NCBI GenBank assembly: GCA_052325345.1
Contig: JBKQVG010000434.1
Coordinates: 1-22,001 of the forward strand
Direction of reading: 5' to 3'
DNA: 22,001 nucleotides
Source of the DNA: JBEKYD01 sp052325345
GTDB lineage: Bacteria > Acidobacteriota > Terriglobia > Bryobacterales > Bryobacteraceae
Positions within the stretch are counted from its first letter, which is position 1. Every line of letters begins with the position of its first letter. Below are positions 7,810-14,978 of this stretch, in pieces. The notes beneath the pieces are model-generated. The model did not search any database, had not been told where the DNA came from, and was given only the letters and a program-made list of their open reading frames with translations. The translations under genes and the position numbers were made by a program.

Positions 7810-8601
7810 TTACTGGCCCGGAGCAAAGTGCACGTGGCGGTTGCGCTGGTAGCACTCTTCGGTCTGTTCAGTGCATACCGGGCGCTCCTTGCCGTAGCTG
7901 ATGGTCTTCAGCCGATCGGCGGGAACCCCGAGTTGGACCAGAAAATCCTTGGCCGAACCCGCCCGTCTGTCACCGAGAGCCATGTTGTATTCCGCCGACC
8001 CGCGTTCGTCGCAGTTGCCTTCAACCATCACGGTGAATCCAGGATAGGTGTCGAGAATCTGCTTCAACGCGGAAGCATCCTGCGTCAGGGCCTGCTGAGC
8101 ATCCGACCGAATGTTGTATTTGTCGAAGTCGAAGTAGGCATCATGCACCTCCGAGGCCAACACCTGCGCCGCGGTGGGCTTGGGCTTCTCCACCGGCGGA
8201 GGCGGCGGCGGTGGCGCGGTCACGTCCACGGTTACCGAGCGGCTTTCTGTTCCCCCCGGTCCAGTGGCTGTCAGTGTATAAGTGGTGGAATTGGAAGGGG
8301 TGACCTGGCGGCTGCCGCTGGCGTCCACCGCTCCGATACCTTCATCGAGCGAGACTTGGGTCGCGTTCTCGACGGACCAACGTAATGTCGACGACTGGCC
8401 GCGCTCGATCCGGCTTGGCTCAGCCGTGAAGCTGTTGATTACCGGTTTGGCGGGCGGCGGTGGTGGTGGCGCCGGAGTAACTGCCGGCGGCGGCGCCGGT
8501 GGCGGCGGCGCCGGCGCCTTCTTGTGACAACCCACACCAAATAACATGAGCGCGAATATCAAAAGGCTGGTGCTACCAATTACGGTTCGATCTTGGTTCA
8601 T
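7810..8601 (-). CDS. pal: Peptidoglycan-associated lipoprotein (Pal/OmpA family) with Ig-like insert
   Basis: The 263-aa outer-membrane lipoprotein starts at ATG 8601 (AAGGA about 10 bases upstream). A lipoprotein signal ends FGVGC with the lipidated Cys at 25. Then come a proline-rich linker, an Ig-like beta domain (about 50-130, PVINSFTAEPSRIERGQSST), a second polyproline stretch, and a complete OmpA/Pal domain: YFDFDKYNIR, VEGNCDERGSAEYNMALGDRRA and a terminal QRNRHVHF. The Asp and Arg of the NCDERG...DRRA region are the diaminopimelate-binding residues. Pal ties the outer membrane to peptidoglycan through the Tol system. No tol genes are nearby. The Ig-like insert makes it longer than the usual roughly 170 aa. 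Confidence 0.93.
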   Translation of the reverse strand: MNQDRTVIGSTSLLIFALMLFGVGCHKKAPAPPPPAPPPAVTPAPPPPPPAKPVINSFTAEPSRIERGQSSTLRWSVENATQVSLDEGIGAVDASGSRQVTPSNSTTYTLTATGPGGTESRSVTVDVTAPPPPPPPVEKPKPTAAQVLASEVHDAYFDFDKYNIRSDAQQALTQDASALKQILDTYPGFTVMVEGNCDERGSAEYNMALGDRRAGSAKDFLVQLGVPADRLKTISYGKERPVCTEQTEECYQRNRHVHFAPGQ

Positions 8602-8694
8602 TTTCAAAATTTCCTTCCACTTTTCCAAGTCAAGAAATAGACCTCCGCATGGGACCGGAAATCGCGATATAAGCGGGGCATTGTCCGCGATCCC

Positions 8695-9216
8695 TTACCC
8701 GGCGGCAGTGGCCCGTGCTTCCACCGGTACGGTCCGGCTCTCGGCAGCAGCCTTCGCCTTTGCCGCGACAATCTGAAGGATTCCTTTGTCCAGGGTGGCG
8801 GAGATCTTGTCCATGTTAATCGCCTCGGGCAAATTGAACCTTCGGAACAGCTTCTCGGCAAAATCGCAGAAACATACTTTGCCGCCCGCCTCCTCGTGTC
8901 GGTGGGAGACTTCAGCCTGTATCAGAATGGAATCCGGCGTGACGGTGATCTTGATGTTGTCAGGCTCCAGTCCAGGCGCCTGAACCCGCAAAGTCACCTC
9001 GTTGTCATTTTCCGTCATTTCCGCGCCGGGAGTCCAGACCAACTCCCGCTCCGCGCGCAGCCAGTCATCCAGATCGCCTCCGAAAATGCCGCCGCGCATC
9101 AAGAAATGGTCGAACGCCCGCCGCCGGATTGCCTCGGCTACTCGATTCATCTCTTCAAACAGCGACGATGCGGCAGTTTCCGGCTCGTGGATTTTTTGAA
9201 CTGACACGTTTTGCAT
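8695..9216 (-). CDS. Small heat-shock protein (Hsp20) with DUF2934-like N terminus
   Basis: The protein (173 aa) contains an alpha-crystallin domain (about residues 60-155): PGLEPDNIKITVTPDSILIQAEV, a FRRFNLPEAIN strand and KGILQIVAAK, the Hsp20 G-x-L signature. Residues 24-60 (RRRAFDHFLMRGGIFGGDLDDWLRAERE in short overlapping parts) resemble the DUF2934 segment seen in Acidobacteria and Proteobacteria. Hsp20 proteins hold unfolding clients in an ATP-independent way in the cytoplasm. GGAGG lies 8 bases before the ATG at 9216. The C-terminal I-x-I tail used for oligomer assembly is not obvious. The upstream gap shows no CIRCE element. Confidence 0.9.
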   Translation of the reverse strand: MQNVSVQKIHEPETAASSLFEEMNRVAEAIRRRAFDHFLMRGGIFGGDLDDWLRAERELVWTPGAEMTENDNEVTLRVQAPGLEPDNIKITVTPDSILIQAEVSHRHEEAGGKVCFCDFAEKLFRRFNLPEAINMDKISATLDKGILQIVAAKAKAAAESRTVPVEARATAAG

Positions 9217-9437
9217 GGTTAGGTCCTCCAGTACTGCAATTCTTCAGGCGGCGCCCGCCGGCTGCAGCTTCTCACCAGGTTGAGTGTGAGCACCCAATTC
9301 CGCCGGATGGGTTCATTTAGGCGCAACTCCTCTCGCGCGTGTCCTTCACCCGGCCTTCCAAAAGCCTTATTGGGATCCGGCTTCTCAAGTACGGTCGTCC
9401 GACGCCGCACTGACACAACCAGCGTACACAGTCGGGG

Positions 9438-9472
9438 TTAAGTCGGAATTAAGAAAACCTTACAGTTTTCTT
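9438..9472. promoter_or_regulatory. AT-rich regulatory patch: TTAAG direct repeats and an inverted repeat
   Basis: TTAAG occurs at 9438-9442 and 9449-9453, exactly 11 bases apart, the helical spacing of OmpR/PhoB-type winged-helix sites. It abuts a perfect inverted repeat AAGAAAAC-cttaca-GTTTTCTT (9451-9472). AT-rich sequence stands out in this GC-rich window. A KdpE-like regulator is encoded nearby. Binding is inferred. Confidence 0.35.
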
Positions 9473-9526
9473 TATGGCCGCTGCCGTTCGCCTTCGGCGT
9501 GCGTGGGCGGCGATATGGCGCATTTC

Positions 9527-9540
9527 GCCGCTTTCGCGGC
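9527..9540 (-). terminator. GC hairpin after the receiver-only gene
   Basis: On the minus strand the 5-bp stem GCCGC/GCGGC closes a GAAA (GNRA-type) loop a few bases after the receiver stop codon at 9547. There is no U tract, so termination is only possible. Confidence 0.35.
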
Positions 9541-9546
9541 CGCCCG

Positions 9547-9909
9547 TCACCGGCGCGACGTGCCCCTGCCGCCCAGGACTGCCTCGGTGCGCGCCAGCAG
9601 GGAATTGATGTTCACGGGCTTCTTAAGGCCGGCGTCGGCACCCGCGGCGAGTGCTTCCTGCACCCGGTCCGACGCCGTCACCACGATGATTGGCACGCTT
9701 GAGGTCGCCCGTATGGCACGGCACGTCGCTTCCCCGTCCATCCCCGGCATGATCCAGTCCATGAGGATCACGTCCATAACCGCGAGCCGCATTTCGTCCA
9801 GCGCTTCGAAGCCGTTTGCGGCTTCCCGGACGTCATAGCCACGCACCGTCAGCGCGATCCGCAGCGCGCGGCGGTACTGAAGGTCGTCATCGACCACTAA
9901 GACCCTCAC
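9547..9909 (-). CDS. Stand-alone response-regulator receiver protein
   Basis: The product of about 120 aa is one receiver domain with no output domain: VLVVDDDLQYRRALRIAL opens it with acidic residues D7-D9, D51 in ILMDWIMPGMDG is the predicted phosphorylation site, VVTAS carries the conserved Thr and LKKPV the Lys. The start is uncertain; GTG 9909 sits at the domain's first beta strand with GAGAGG further upstream, and TTG 9912 is an alternative. A longer frame reaches 9981. CheY- or Spo0F-like proteins of this kind relay phosphate or bind a partner. Its first 40 residues closely match those of the KdpE-like gene upstream, suggesting local duplication. Confidence 0.85.
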   Translation of the reverse strand: MRVLVVDDDLQYRRALRIALTVRGYDVREAANGFEALDEMRLAVMDVILMDWIMPGMDGEATCRAIRATSSVPIIVVTASDRVQEALAAGADAGLKKPVNINSLLARTEAVLGGRGTSRR

Positions 9910-10052
9910 CAACGAAGAATTCCTCTCTAGCGGCAGTCCGCCCCTGACGGCTTGTGGCGGGCGACACGGCGCACCACTCAATCGCCGCCGTTGACTTCCA
10001 CCATGGTAGGGATACGCCGTAAGGACCCCATAAAATCGGCGTTATGATTTTC

Positions 10053-10781
10053 CTAATGCGAACTGCCCATCCCGCCGGCTTTGCCCGCAGAGCGCTCTTC
10101 GGGCGGAACGCACAGGCGGTACCCGGCGGATGGTTCGGTGAGGATGTAGACCGGATTGGCGGGATCGGGCTCGATCTTCTTGCGCAGTTGGTTGATGAAT
10201 ACGCGGAGGTATTCGACCTCGTCGCCGTAGTCGGGCCCCCACACGGCTTGCAGGATGCGCCGGTGAGAGATGACCTCGTTCGGGCGCGACGCGAGACAGT
10301 GCACAAGGTTGAACTCCTTGGCCGTGAGGTGCAGGGTGCCATCTTTGCGCTTGACTTCGTGCGTCTCGAAGTTCACTTCCACGTCGCCCAATACGAGGAG
10401 ACGCGAGCGTAATGAAGCGTTGCGCTGTTGCACGGCTCGAATACGGGCGAGAAGTTCCTGGATGTCGCAAGGCTTCGCCACGTACTGGTCGGCGCCGGCC
10501 TCGAAGGCCTCCGTCCGGTCCGCCGGCGACTTCTTGGCGGACACGACAATGATCGGCACCTCCGACGACGCGCGGATCTCCCGGCACGCCTGGATCCCTC
10601 CCATTCCCGGCATCTTGAGATCGAGGAGAACCACGTCCGGCGGCTCCTCCCGCAGCTTTTCAAGAGCCTCCTCGCCGTTGCGCGCGTCGTTTACGATGTA
10701 CCCCTGCGCCACCAGAGCAATCCGCAAAGCGCGGCGGGCCTGAGGTTCATCGTCCACGATCAGGATTCTCAAGACTGTCAT
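10053..10781 (-). CDS. OmpR/KdpE-family response regulator
   Basis: The 242-aa protein has a receiver (residues 4-118; D10/D11, phospho-site D54 in VVLLDLKMPGMGG, K103) and a winged-helix DNA-binding domain (about 130-228). The latter contains LTAKEFNLVHCLASRPNEV, VWGPDYGDEVEYLRVFINQL and the wing ending EPSAGYRL, which are close to KdpE. KdpE controls high-affinity potassium uptake with KdpD. Neither kdpD nor kdpFABC is here, so it may be an orphan with a different target. The ATG at 10781 overlaps the stop of the upstream 106-aa ORF in an ATGA. No strong ribosome site is visible, consistent with coupling. The 143-base gap to the next gene shows only a CATAA/TTATG inverted repeat. Confidence 0.9.
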   Translation of the reverse strand: MTVLRILIVDDEPQARRALRIALVAQGYIVNDARNGEEALEKLREEPPDVVLLDLKMPGMGGIQACREIRASSEVPIIVVSAKKSPADRTEAFEAGADQYVAKPCDIQELLARIRAVQQRNASLRSRLLVLGDVEVNFETHEVKRKDGTLHLTAKEFNLVHCLASRPNEVISHRRILQAVWGPDYGDEVEYLRVFINQLRKKIEPDPANPVYILTEPSAGYRLCVPPEERSAGKAGGMGSSH

Positions 10782-11098
10782 TTCATTTCACCGGACCTAC
10801 GGGCAATTAGCGCTTCCTTGGCCCTCTCCGCGGCAAGCGCTTTGGCGATTGTATTTCCAACCCTTTCGGCAGCCGCTTTCACCAGTTCTAAGCATACCCC
10901 AACTCCCGCGACGCCGATGTCTCGCCGGTTAAGCGCGACATGGAAGTGGACGTCACGCCGCCCGGCGCGACTCCCAATAATCCTCGAAGCGTCCGTTGAG
11001 GTGACAGCACGAGGGCTGAGAAAAATGGCATCAGTCTGAATCGTGCGGTCCTCTAGCTTTTGCGGGCGGGGATTGAGGCCGAAAGTCAGAAGAAACAA
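10778..11098 (-). CDS. Hypothetical protein coupled to the KdpE-like regulator
   Basis: This 106-aa frame ends in a TGA that overlaps the regulator's ATG (ATGA), a typical operon junction. The C-terminal two thirds look protein-like: GRRDVHFHVALNRRDIGVAG followed by a charged alanine-rich helix (LVKAAAERVGNTIAKALAAE). I recognise no domain. The N-terminal 13 codons overlap a plus-strand small ORF (11060-11197) in the opposite direction, so the true start may be further inside or one of the two is spurious. If real, it could be a small cytoplasmic partner of the regulator. Confidence 0.45.
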   Translation of the reverse strand: MFLLTFGLNPRPQKLEDRTIQTDAIFLSPRAVTSTDASRIIGSRAGRRDVHFHVALNRRDIGVAGVGVCLELVKAAAERVGNTIAKALAAERAKEALIARRSGEMK

Positions 11099-11197
11099 CG
11101 CCTCGAGGAGATGCTTCGCCGATACCGCGAATGTGCCGACCCCCAGGAAGCGGAACGTCTGGGTGATGAGCTGGGTGCTATGATCTTCGGGCGGTGA
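11060..11197 (+). CDS. Small helical protein, possible antitoxin-like first gene of a pair
   Basis: A 45-codon frame starting at TTG 11060 gives a charged helical peptide whose end reads LEEMLRRYRECADPQEAERL then GDELGAMIFGR and a stop. The sequence looks strongly coding (amphipathic heptads, DPxEAERLGDELG pattern) and resembles short accessory-region proteins often found as the first member of two-gene modules. No ribosome site is clear, and the start could be ATG 11117. Its TGA overlaps a GTG (GGTGA) opening another plus-strand frame. Function is unknown; toxin-antitoxin-like is only a guess from size and overlap. Confidence 0.5.
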   Translation: MRAGIEAESQKKQRLEEMLRRYRECADPQEAERLGDELGAMIFGR

Positions 11198-11262
11198 AGC
11201 TAAATCGTTGGAGCGACTTCCCGGCAGGCATGAAACGCCATCTCAGGGAACGCCTTACTTGT
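11194..11262 (+). pseudogene. Truncated partner ORF overlapping the 45-aa gene
   Basis: From GTG 11194 the frame reads KLNRWSDFPAGMKRHLRERL and then loses protein-like character (cysteine/arginine/proline-rich, running antisense into the GHKL ATPase gene). The opening looks like the start of a short accessory-module protein. The overlap with the previous stop (GGTGA) suggests translational coupling. I read the first roughly 23 codons as the surviving end of a gene cut off or replaced near the island boundary. The interval given covers only the plausible part. Confidence 0.35.
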
Positions 11263-11376
11263 CGAGGCCTCGGTAAGCAGCGCACCGGCCTGCGCCGGCC
11301 GCAGCAGGGTAAGGAGGATGGCACTGCTGAATGGGTGCCATATAGCAGCGGTACCCCCGAGTCGTTGCCCTCTCCT
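11198..11376. other. Gap between small ORFs and the GHKL ATPase gene
   Basis: Apart from the truncated frame, it holds only a CCGGC-ctgc-GCCGG hairpin at 11285-11298, which could terminate transcription of the minus-strand island. I see no intact gene. Confidence 0.4.
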
Positions 11377-12957
11377 CTAGGCTTGGGTCTGTTCACCGGC
11401 CTGGACCGCTTCCGCTTCCTGGTCGGTCTGGTGTCGCTCAATTTCCATGGGGAGGCGCAGGAAGCCGTCTTTCAGCCATTTGATGGTGTCGGCGTCAAAT
11501 CGCGAGATCTTGTTGCTCGCCTGCCACTCCGCCAGAGCATCGTAGGTGCACTGGCGAAGGTATTCCAGTACCGCCCCGGGGCCCCGTAGCTGAGTGGTCC
11601 AGAACGGATGGTTCTGGTTGACTGTGACGATGATTTCAGTGGGTTTGGTGGCCTCCTGATAAACATAGGCGTCGCGCTCGGAAAGATCCATTCCGAGGAA
11701 AATCTTGATCGTCAGCGGCGGGGTCGTCTGTATCACGCGCTGCAAGGTCGGCGTCCGCGTCTCCACGACCGAAGTGATGACCTTCTGGCGTGAAGCGACC
11801 AGCGCCTCGGCGGGCGGCACAACGTTGATGCTGAGGTTGATCTGGTCGACGAGCTCGGGAGATTCGAGTTCCTTCTCCAGCTCGGTCATGGCAATTTTGA
11901 TGTCGGCCTCGGCTGGTCCGCGCTGGTCGCCGCCGCCACGCCGCTTCGATGCTATGTTGCGGTAGTCGCCGACGTGTTCCTTAAGCTTCTTCTCTACCTG
12001 TTCTTCCTCCTCGCCACGCCATTGGATGCTGTCTTTCGTGTGGCTGACTTCAAATCCGTCAAGTTCCAGCTCCCCGACGAGGCGCTGGTTAACGAGGTCG
12101 TTCGTGCCGTAGGGGCCATAGATGGTCGTCGGGCGCCATGCTTCGGGCCACCCTTGGATCACGCGATTTGCTTGTATCACGGAGAAACCGGCCTCGACAC
12201 GGCCGCCCTCGCCCTGCTTGAGGATGCCGACCCAGCCCATGATGACCTTGTCATTCACGTCGAAGACAAACTTCTTCTTGTAGAGGGAGCCGTCGGCGGC
12301 CTGCATGAGCCTGCTATCGAATCCCTCCCAGGCAAGTTCCTGACTGCGCCACAACAGTCGCATCTGCTTGGTTTCAAGGTCGCGCCGGTACATTGACTTC
12401 AAGAAATCAGTAATCTTGGCGAGCGTGCGGCCCTGGAACTTGCGGTAATGCTCAGATACCTCGACGATGGTGTAGTGCTTTTCCGGGTCCTGATCGGGTA
12501 TGGCCTTGTAGCTGAGGCTCATATCCTTCGCCGAGATGATCTTCTCGACATCGATGACGACCTCGTGGGCGTCAGTCTCCCCAAGTTTCTTCGTCAGGAT
12601 GCTCCATTTCCTGCCAATCCAGAACGCCGCGGTCTTCATTCCCATGCCGTAGCGTGAACGCCCCAGGCGGTTGACCGGTGGCATTGCAATATGCAGCGCC
12701 CTCTCAAGCTCGGCGTACGACATCCCCATGGCGTTATCCGAAACGCGGATCACACCGTTGTCCTGATTGGGCTCATACGCAATGGAAACTTCGAAAGGCC
12801 GGCCTTCCTTCTTGATCTGCTCATCAAGCACAGTCTTGTTGTCCAGGTAGGATTGAGTGGAGTTGTCCACGAACTCCGCGATGGCGTGCCAGGGCGTGTA
12901 TGACAAGCGCTGGTATGAATTGATGGCTTCGGGGCCGAGTACTAGCTGAATGCTCAC
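11377..12957 (-). CDS. GHKL (MORC/MutL-type) ATPase of an R-M-like defence island
   Basis: The 526-aa protein starts at GTG 12957 with GGAGG four bases upstream; the longer frame to 13017 overlaps the preceding gene. The N-terminal GHKL fold is intact: N-box AIAEFVDNS (E28, D31, N32), motif I VSDNAMGMS (D74 to M79) and the glycine-rich lid RLGRSRYGMGMKTAAFWIGR (about 97-116). An S5-like segment follows, then a charged region (EEEEQVEKKLKEH) and a C-terminal region ending in acidic/Gln-rich residues. Such ATPases clamp around DNA when ATP closes the N-terminal dimer. By family, prokaryotic MORC/MutL-like ATPases occur in predicted restriction-modification operons with helicase, nuclease and methylase, exactly the neighbours here. 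It is the last gene, 13 bases after the nuclease-like gene. Confidence 0.88.
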   Translation of the reverse strand: MSIQLVLGPEAINSYQRLSYTPWHAIAEFVDNSTQSYLDNKTVLDEQIKKEGRPFEVSIAYEPNQDNGVIRVSDNAMGMSYAELERALHIAMPPVNRLGRSRYGMGMKTAAFWIGRKWSILTKKLGETDAHEVVIDVEKIISAKDMSLSYKAIPDQDPEKHYTIVEVSEHYRKFQGRTLAKITDFLKSMYRRDLETKQMRLLWRSQELAWEGFDSRLMQAADGSLYKKKFVFDVNDKVIMGWVGILKQGEGGRVEAGFSVIQANRVIQGWPEAWRPTTIYGPYGTNDLVNQRLVGELELDGFEVSHTKDSIQWRGEEEEQVEKKLKEHVGDYRNIASKRRGGGDQRGPAEADIKIAMTELEKELESPELVDQINLSINVVPPAEALVASRQKVITSVVETRTPTLQRVIQTTPPLTIKIFLGMDLSERDAYVYQEATKPTEIIVTVNQNHPFWTTQLRGPGAVLEYLRQCTYDALAEWQASNKISRFDADTIKWLKDGFLRLPMEIERHQTDQEAEAVQAGEQTQA

Positions 12958-12970
12958 GTTACCTCCACTT

Positions 12971-13762
12971 TCACATCCTCTTGACCCTGCTCGGCTGAAT
13001 CGCAAACGTTCCGTCACCCTGCTTCACGATTTCATAGACAACGTTCTTCAACAGCGGGTGATCGCGTGATGCATGGAGCAGGACCGCATCCGCTATGTCC
13101 ACGCGTTCCCAATCCAAAGCGCCGGTCTCGTGGTGCAGGGTGATGGTCTGGCCGCGCTTAATTTCGAGCTGTGCGGGCGAATCGATTTTGAGGAACCGGT
13201 GGATCTCCCAGCAGCGGCAGGTCGAGATGATCTCGTTGTTCTCGGCCGGAAAGTCGCCATTGAGCCGGTAGACGTGGCGGTTGAAGCGGGAGCGGAAAAT
13301 CTGGAAGATCGCCAGCACGGCCCCGAATGGGCGGATGTGCTCGCGCCAGCCCGAGACCGGGACATTGACCACCACCAGGACGCGGGGCTGTTGGCCCTTG
13401 ATCATCTGCTTGATACGGTCGCAATCAAGCGCCGGGGCCCGGTCACAGAGATATTGAGCCTCGGGCTCTCCATAGGTCGCCCGCGAGAGGCTGCGCACCT
13501 GCGGCACGACATGGCGCTCCAGTGAGTGGTGTCCCATTTCGGCCTCGACGACCCACCAGCTTCTATAGTCCCGGTGAATCAGCGCGAAATCCGGCTTGGC
13601 ATCGCCATCGTCGGAAAGGACAATGACCTTGAAAGGAACGGGATGGTATTCGGGAAAGATCCGGGCCGCTTCCTGAAACAGGATATTTTCGAATTCCGAC
13701 TCGTATAGCGATGTCGTCGCCAATTCCTCAAACCATTCATCTCCAAGGAGAATCCTAGCCAC
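12971..13762 (-). CDS. PD-(D/E)XK-like nuclease candidate of the defence island
   Basis: This 263-aa protein starts at GTG 13762 (GAGG six bases upstream), overlapping the helicase stop by 8 bases. A restriction-endonuclease-like core is suggested by a helix with Glu residues (YESEFENILFQEAARIFP), then AKPDFALIHRDYRSWWVVEAEM, where PD (57-58) and E73 fit the PD-(D/E)XK spacing, then a helix with Q88 (VVPQVRSLSRA). The usual lysine position is glutamate (E-A-E), a variant. The C-terminal half has beta segments (PRVLVVVNVPVSGW, VDIADAVLLH) without a known domain. Context supports the role of effector nuclease or targeting subunit. An inactive REase fold is also possible. Confidence 0.68.
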   Translation of the reverse strand: MARILLGDEWFEELATTSLYESEFENILFQEAARIFPEYHPVPFKVIVLSDDGDAKPDFALIHRDYRSWWVVEAEMGHHSLERHVVPQVRSLSRATYGEPEAQYLCDRAPALDCDRIKQMIKGQQPRVLVVVNVPVSGWREHIRPFGAVLAIFQIFRSRFNRHVYRLNGDFPAENNEIISTCRCWEIHRFLKIDSPAQLEIKRGQTITLHHETGALDWERVDIADAVLLHASRDHPLLKNVVYEIVKQGDGTFAIQPSRVKRM

Positions 13763-14972
13763 GACGTTCCTCACGCGTGCCGGTAGCCCAGAGGATATTG
13801 GCGACCCCCTCAAGCCGCCCGGCCTCCGTGGTCAGCCTGTTCTTCTCCTGCTCGGTGGCAAAGAGCGTGTAGATAGTGGCCTTGGTCTTGCCGCGTGCCG
13901 GGCGCAGAACTCTGCCCAATCGCTGAATCCGCTGGCGCTGGCTAGCGGTAGAGCTGGCGATGACCGCGACGGCGGTCTCCGGGACGTTCATCCCCTCATC
14001 GAGCGCCCTGCAGGAGACAAGGACATCGAAGACGCCCTGACGGAAAAGCCGGAGGTTGTCGCGGCGCCAGTTTGGTGCGATCCTCGAATGGTAGAGGCAG
14101 ACGCTGTGGCTGCGCTTCTTGAGGATCGCGTAAAGCGTGGTGGCGGAGGCGACGCGCTCGTGGAAGATGATAGTTCTGGTTCCGCGGTGCTCGTCAGCGA
14201 TGCGCGCCGCGACGGGTATGCGCATACGGGCCTGGGCGGATATTCCTGCCCGCTTTTGGAGGACGAATTTCAGCTTAGCCTCGGCTTCGGGATCGGTCCT
14301 TACCTTCCTGAATAGTACCGCTGCGCGCTTTGTCAGCTTGTCGTATGCCTCCCTTTCATGCGGCAGCAGGTCGATCCCGACATTGATGAGATCAAACGGC
14401 GTGATGACCTCGTCCTTGAACGCCTGGACATAGTCGTATTCAAAGATGACAGGGCCGAGTGCCGGAGCAACGTATTTCTGGAAGCCTTCGTCGTATTCCC
14501 GTTGTGGCGTCGCCGACAACCCCAGTGCCGCCGCGAAGTTTCCGGCCAGCGCTTTGGCGTTCTCCGGACTACCGGCGCGGTGGCATTCATCGACAATGAG
14601 GAAGCAGGGTGGCCCCTGGCTCAGCTTTTTTACCGCGGTGCGTCCCGTATTGATGACCATGAGGTTGATCTTCGCGGGCTTCGCCGCTTTTTCCTGGCTG
14701 GAGAAACAGGCTATCTCGGTCTCCGGCACGCCGAAGTCCTCTTGCAGGGAGACGTACCACTGGTCGAGTAGGGTAATGGTGGGAACGAGGATAATGTAGC
14801 GGCCATCCGGGTGCTCTCGATTGAAGGCATCCATGCAGAGGAACGCAAAGACGGTCTTGCCGCCGCCCGTGACGACGCTGGCGACGCCTCTATGCTCCGG
14901 GATCCAACGCTCAAGCGCGGTCGATTGCCATTCTCGCGGCTTTGATTTGAGCGCCCACTGATGTTCTGGCAT
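13755..14972 (-). CDS. SF2 DEAD/DEAH-box helicase of the defence island
   Basis: The 405-aa protein is a compact superfamily 2 helicase of the XPB/UvrB/type I-III restriction kind. Seen in order: Q-like motif PREWQSTALERW, Walker A VVTGGGKT (33-40), motif Ia VPTITLLDQW, Walker B DECH (128-131), motif III SATP (153-156), a RecA-like second domain with IIFHERV, and motifs V/VI SCRALDEGMNVPET and QRIQRLGRVLRPARG. It should use ATP to translocate on or remodel duplex DNA. The start codon lies 6 bases after the methyltransferase stop and its end overlaps the nuclease-like gene. No extra nuclease or targeting domain is fused to it. Confidence 0.92.
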   Translation of the reverse strand: MPEHQWALKSKPREWQSTALERWIPEHRGVASVVTGGGKTVFAFLCMDAFNREHPDGRYIILVPTITLLDQWYVSLQEDFGVPETEIACFSSQEKAAKPAKINLMVINTGRTAVKKLSQGPPCFLIVDECHRAGSPENAKALAGNFAAALGLSATPQREYDEGFQKYVAPALGPVIFEYDYVQAFKDEVITPFDLINVGIDLLPHEREAYDKLTKRAAVLFRKVRTDPEAEAKLKFVLQKRAGISAQARMRIPVAARIADEHRGTRTIIFHERVASATTLYAILKKRSHSVCLYHSRIAPNWRRDNLRLFRQGVFDVLVSCRALDEGMNVPETAVAVIASSTASQRQRIQRLGRVLRPARGKTKATIYTLFATEQEKNRLTTEAGRLEGVANILWATGTREERRG

Positions 14973-14978
14973 GGGCGC

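Larger units (their letters stand above)
9217..9546. other. 330-bp gene-free interval upstream of hsp20
   Basis: It separates the receiver gene stop from the hsp20 start, both on the minus strand, and must hold the hsp20 promoter. Visible structure: a GCCGC/GCGGC hairpin just after the receiver stop (9527-9540), an AT-rich inverted repeat (9451-9472) and two TTAAG direct repeats. No convincing protein is coded; the 65-aa minus ORF here has no recognisable features. Confidence 0.5.

Noticed and set aside
9217..9320. CIRCE heat-shock operator upstream of hsp20
   Set aside because: A GTGCTCACACTC-like stretch is present but the TTAGCACTC-N9-GAGTGCTAA inverted repeat is not.
9219..9416. 65-aa minus ORF directly upstream of hsp20
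   Set aside because: Arg/Pro-rich with no recognisable pattern, and it occupies the space needed for the hsp20 promoter and leader.
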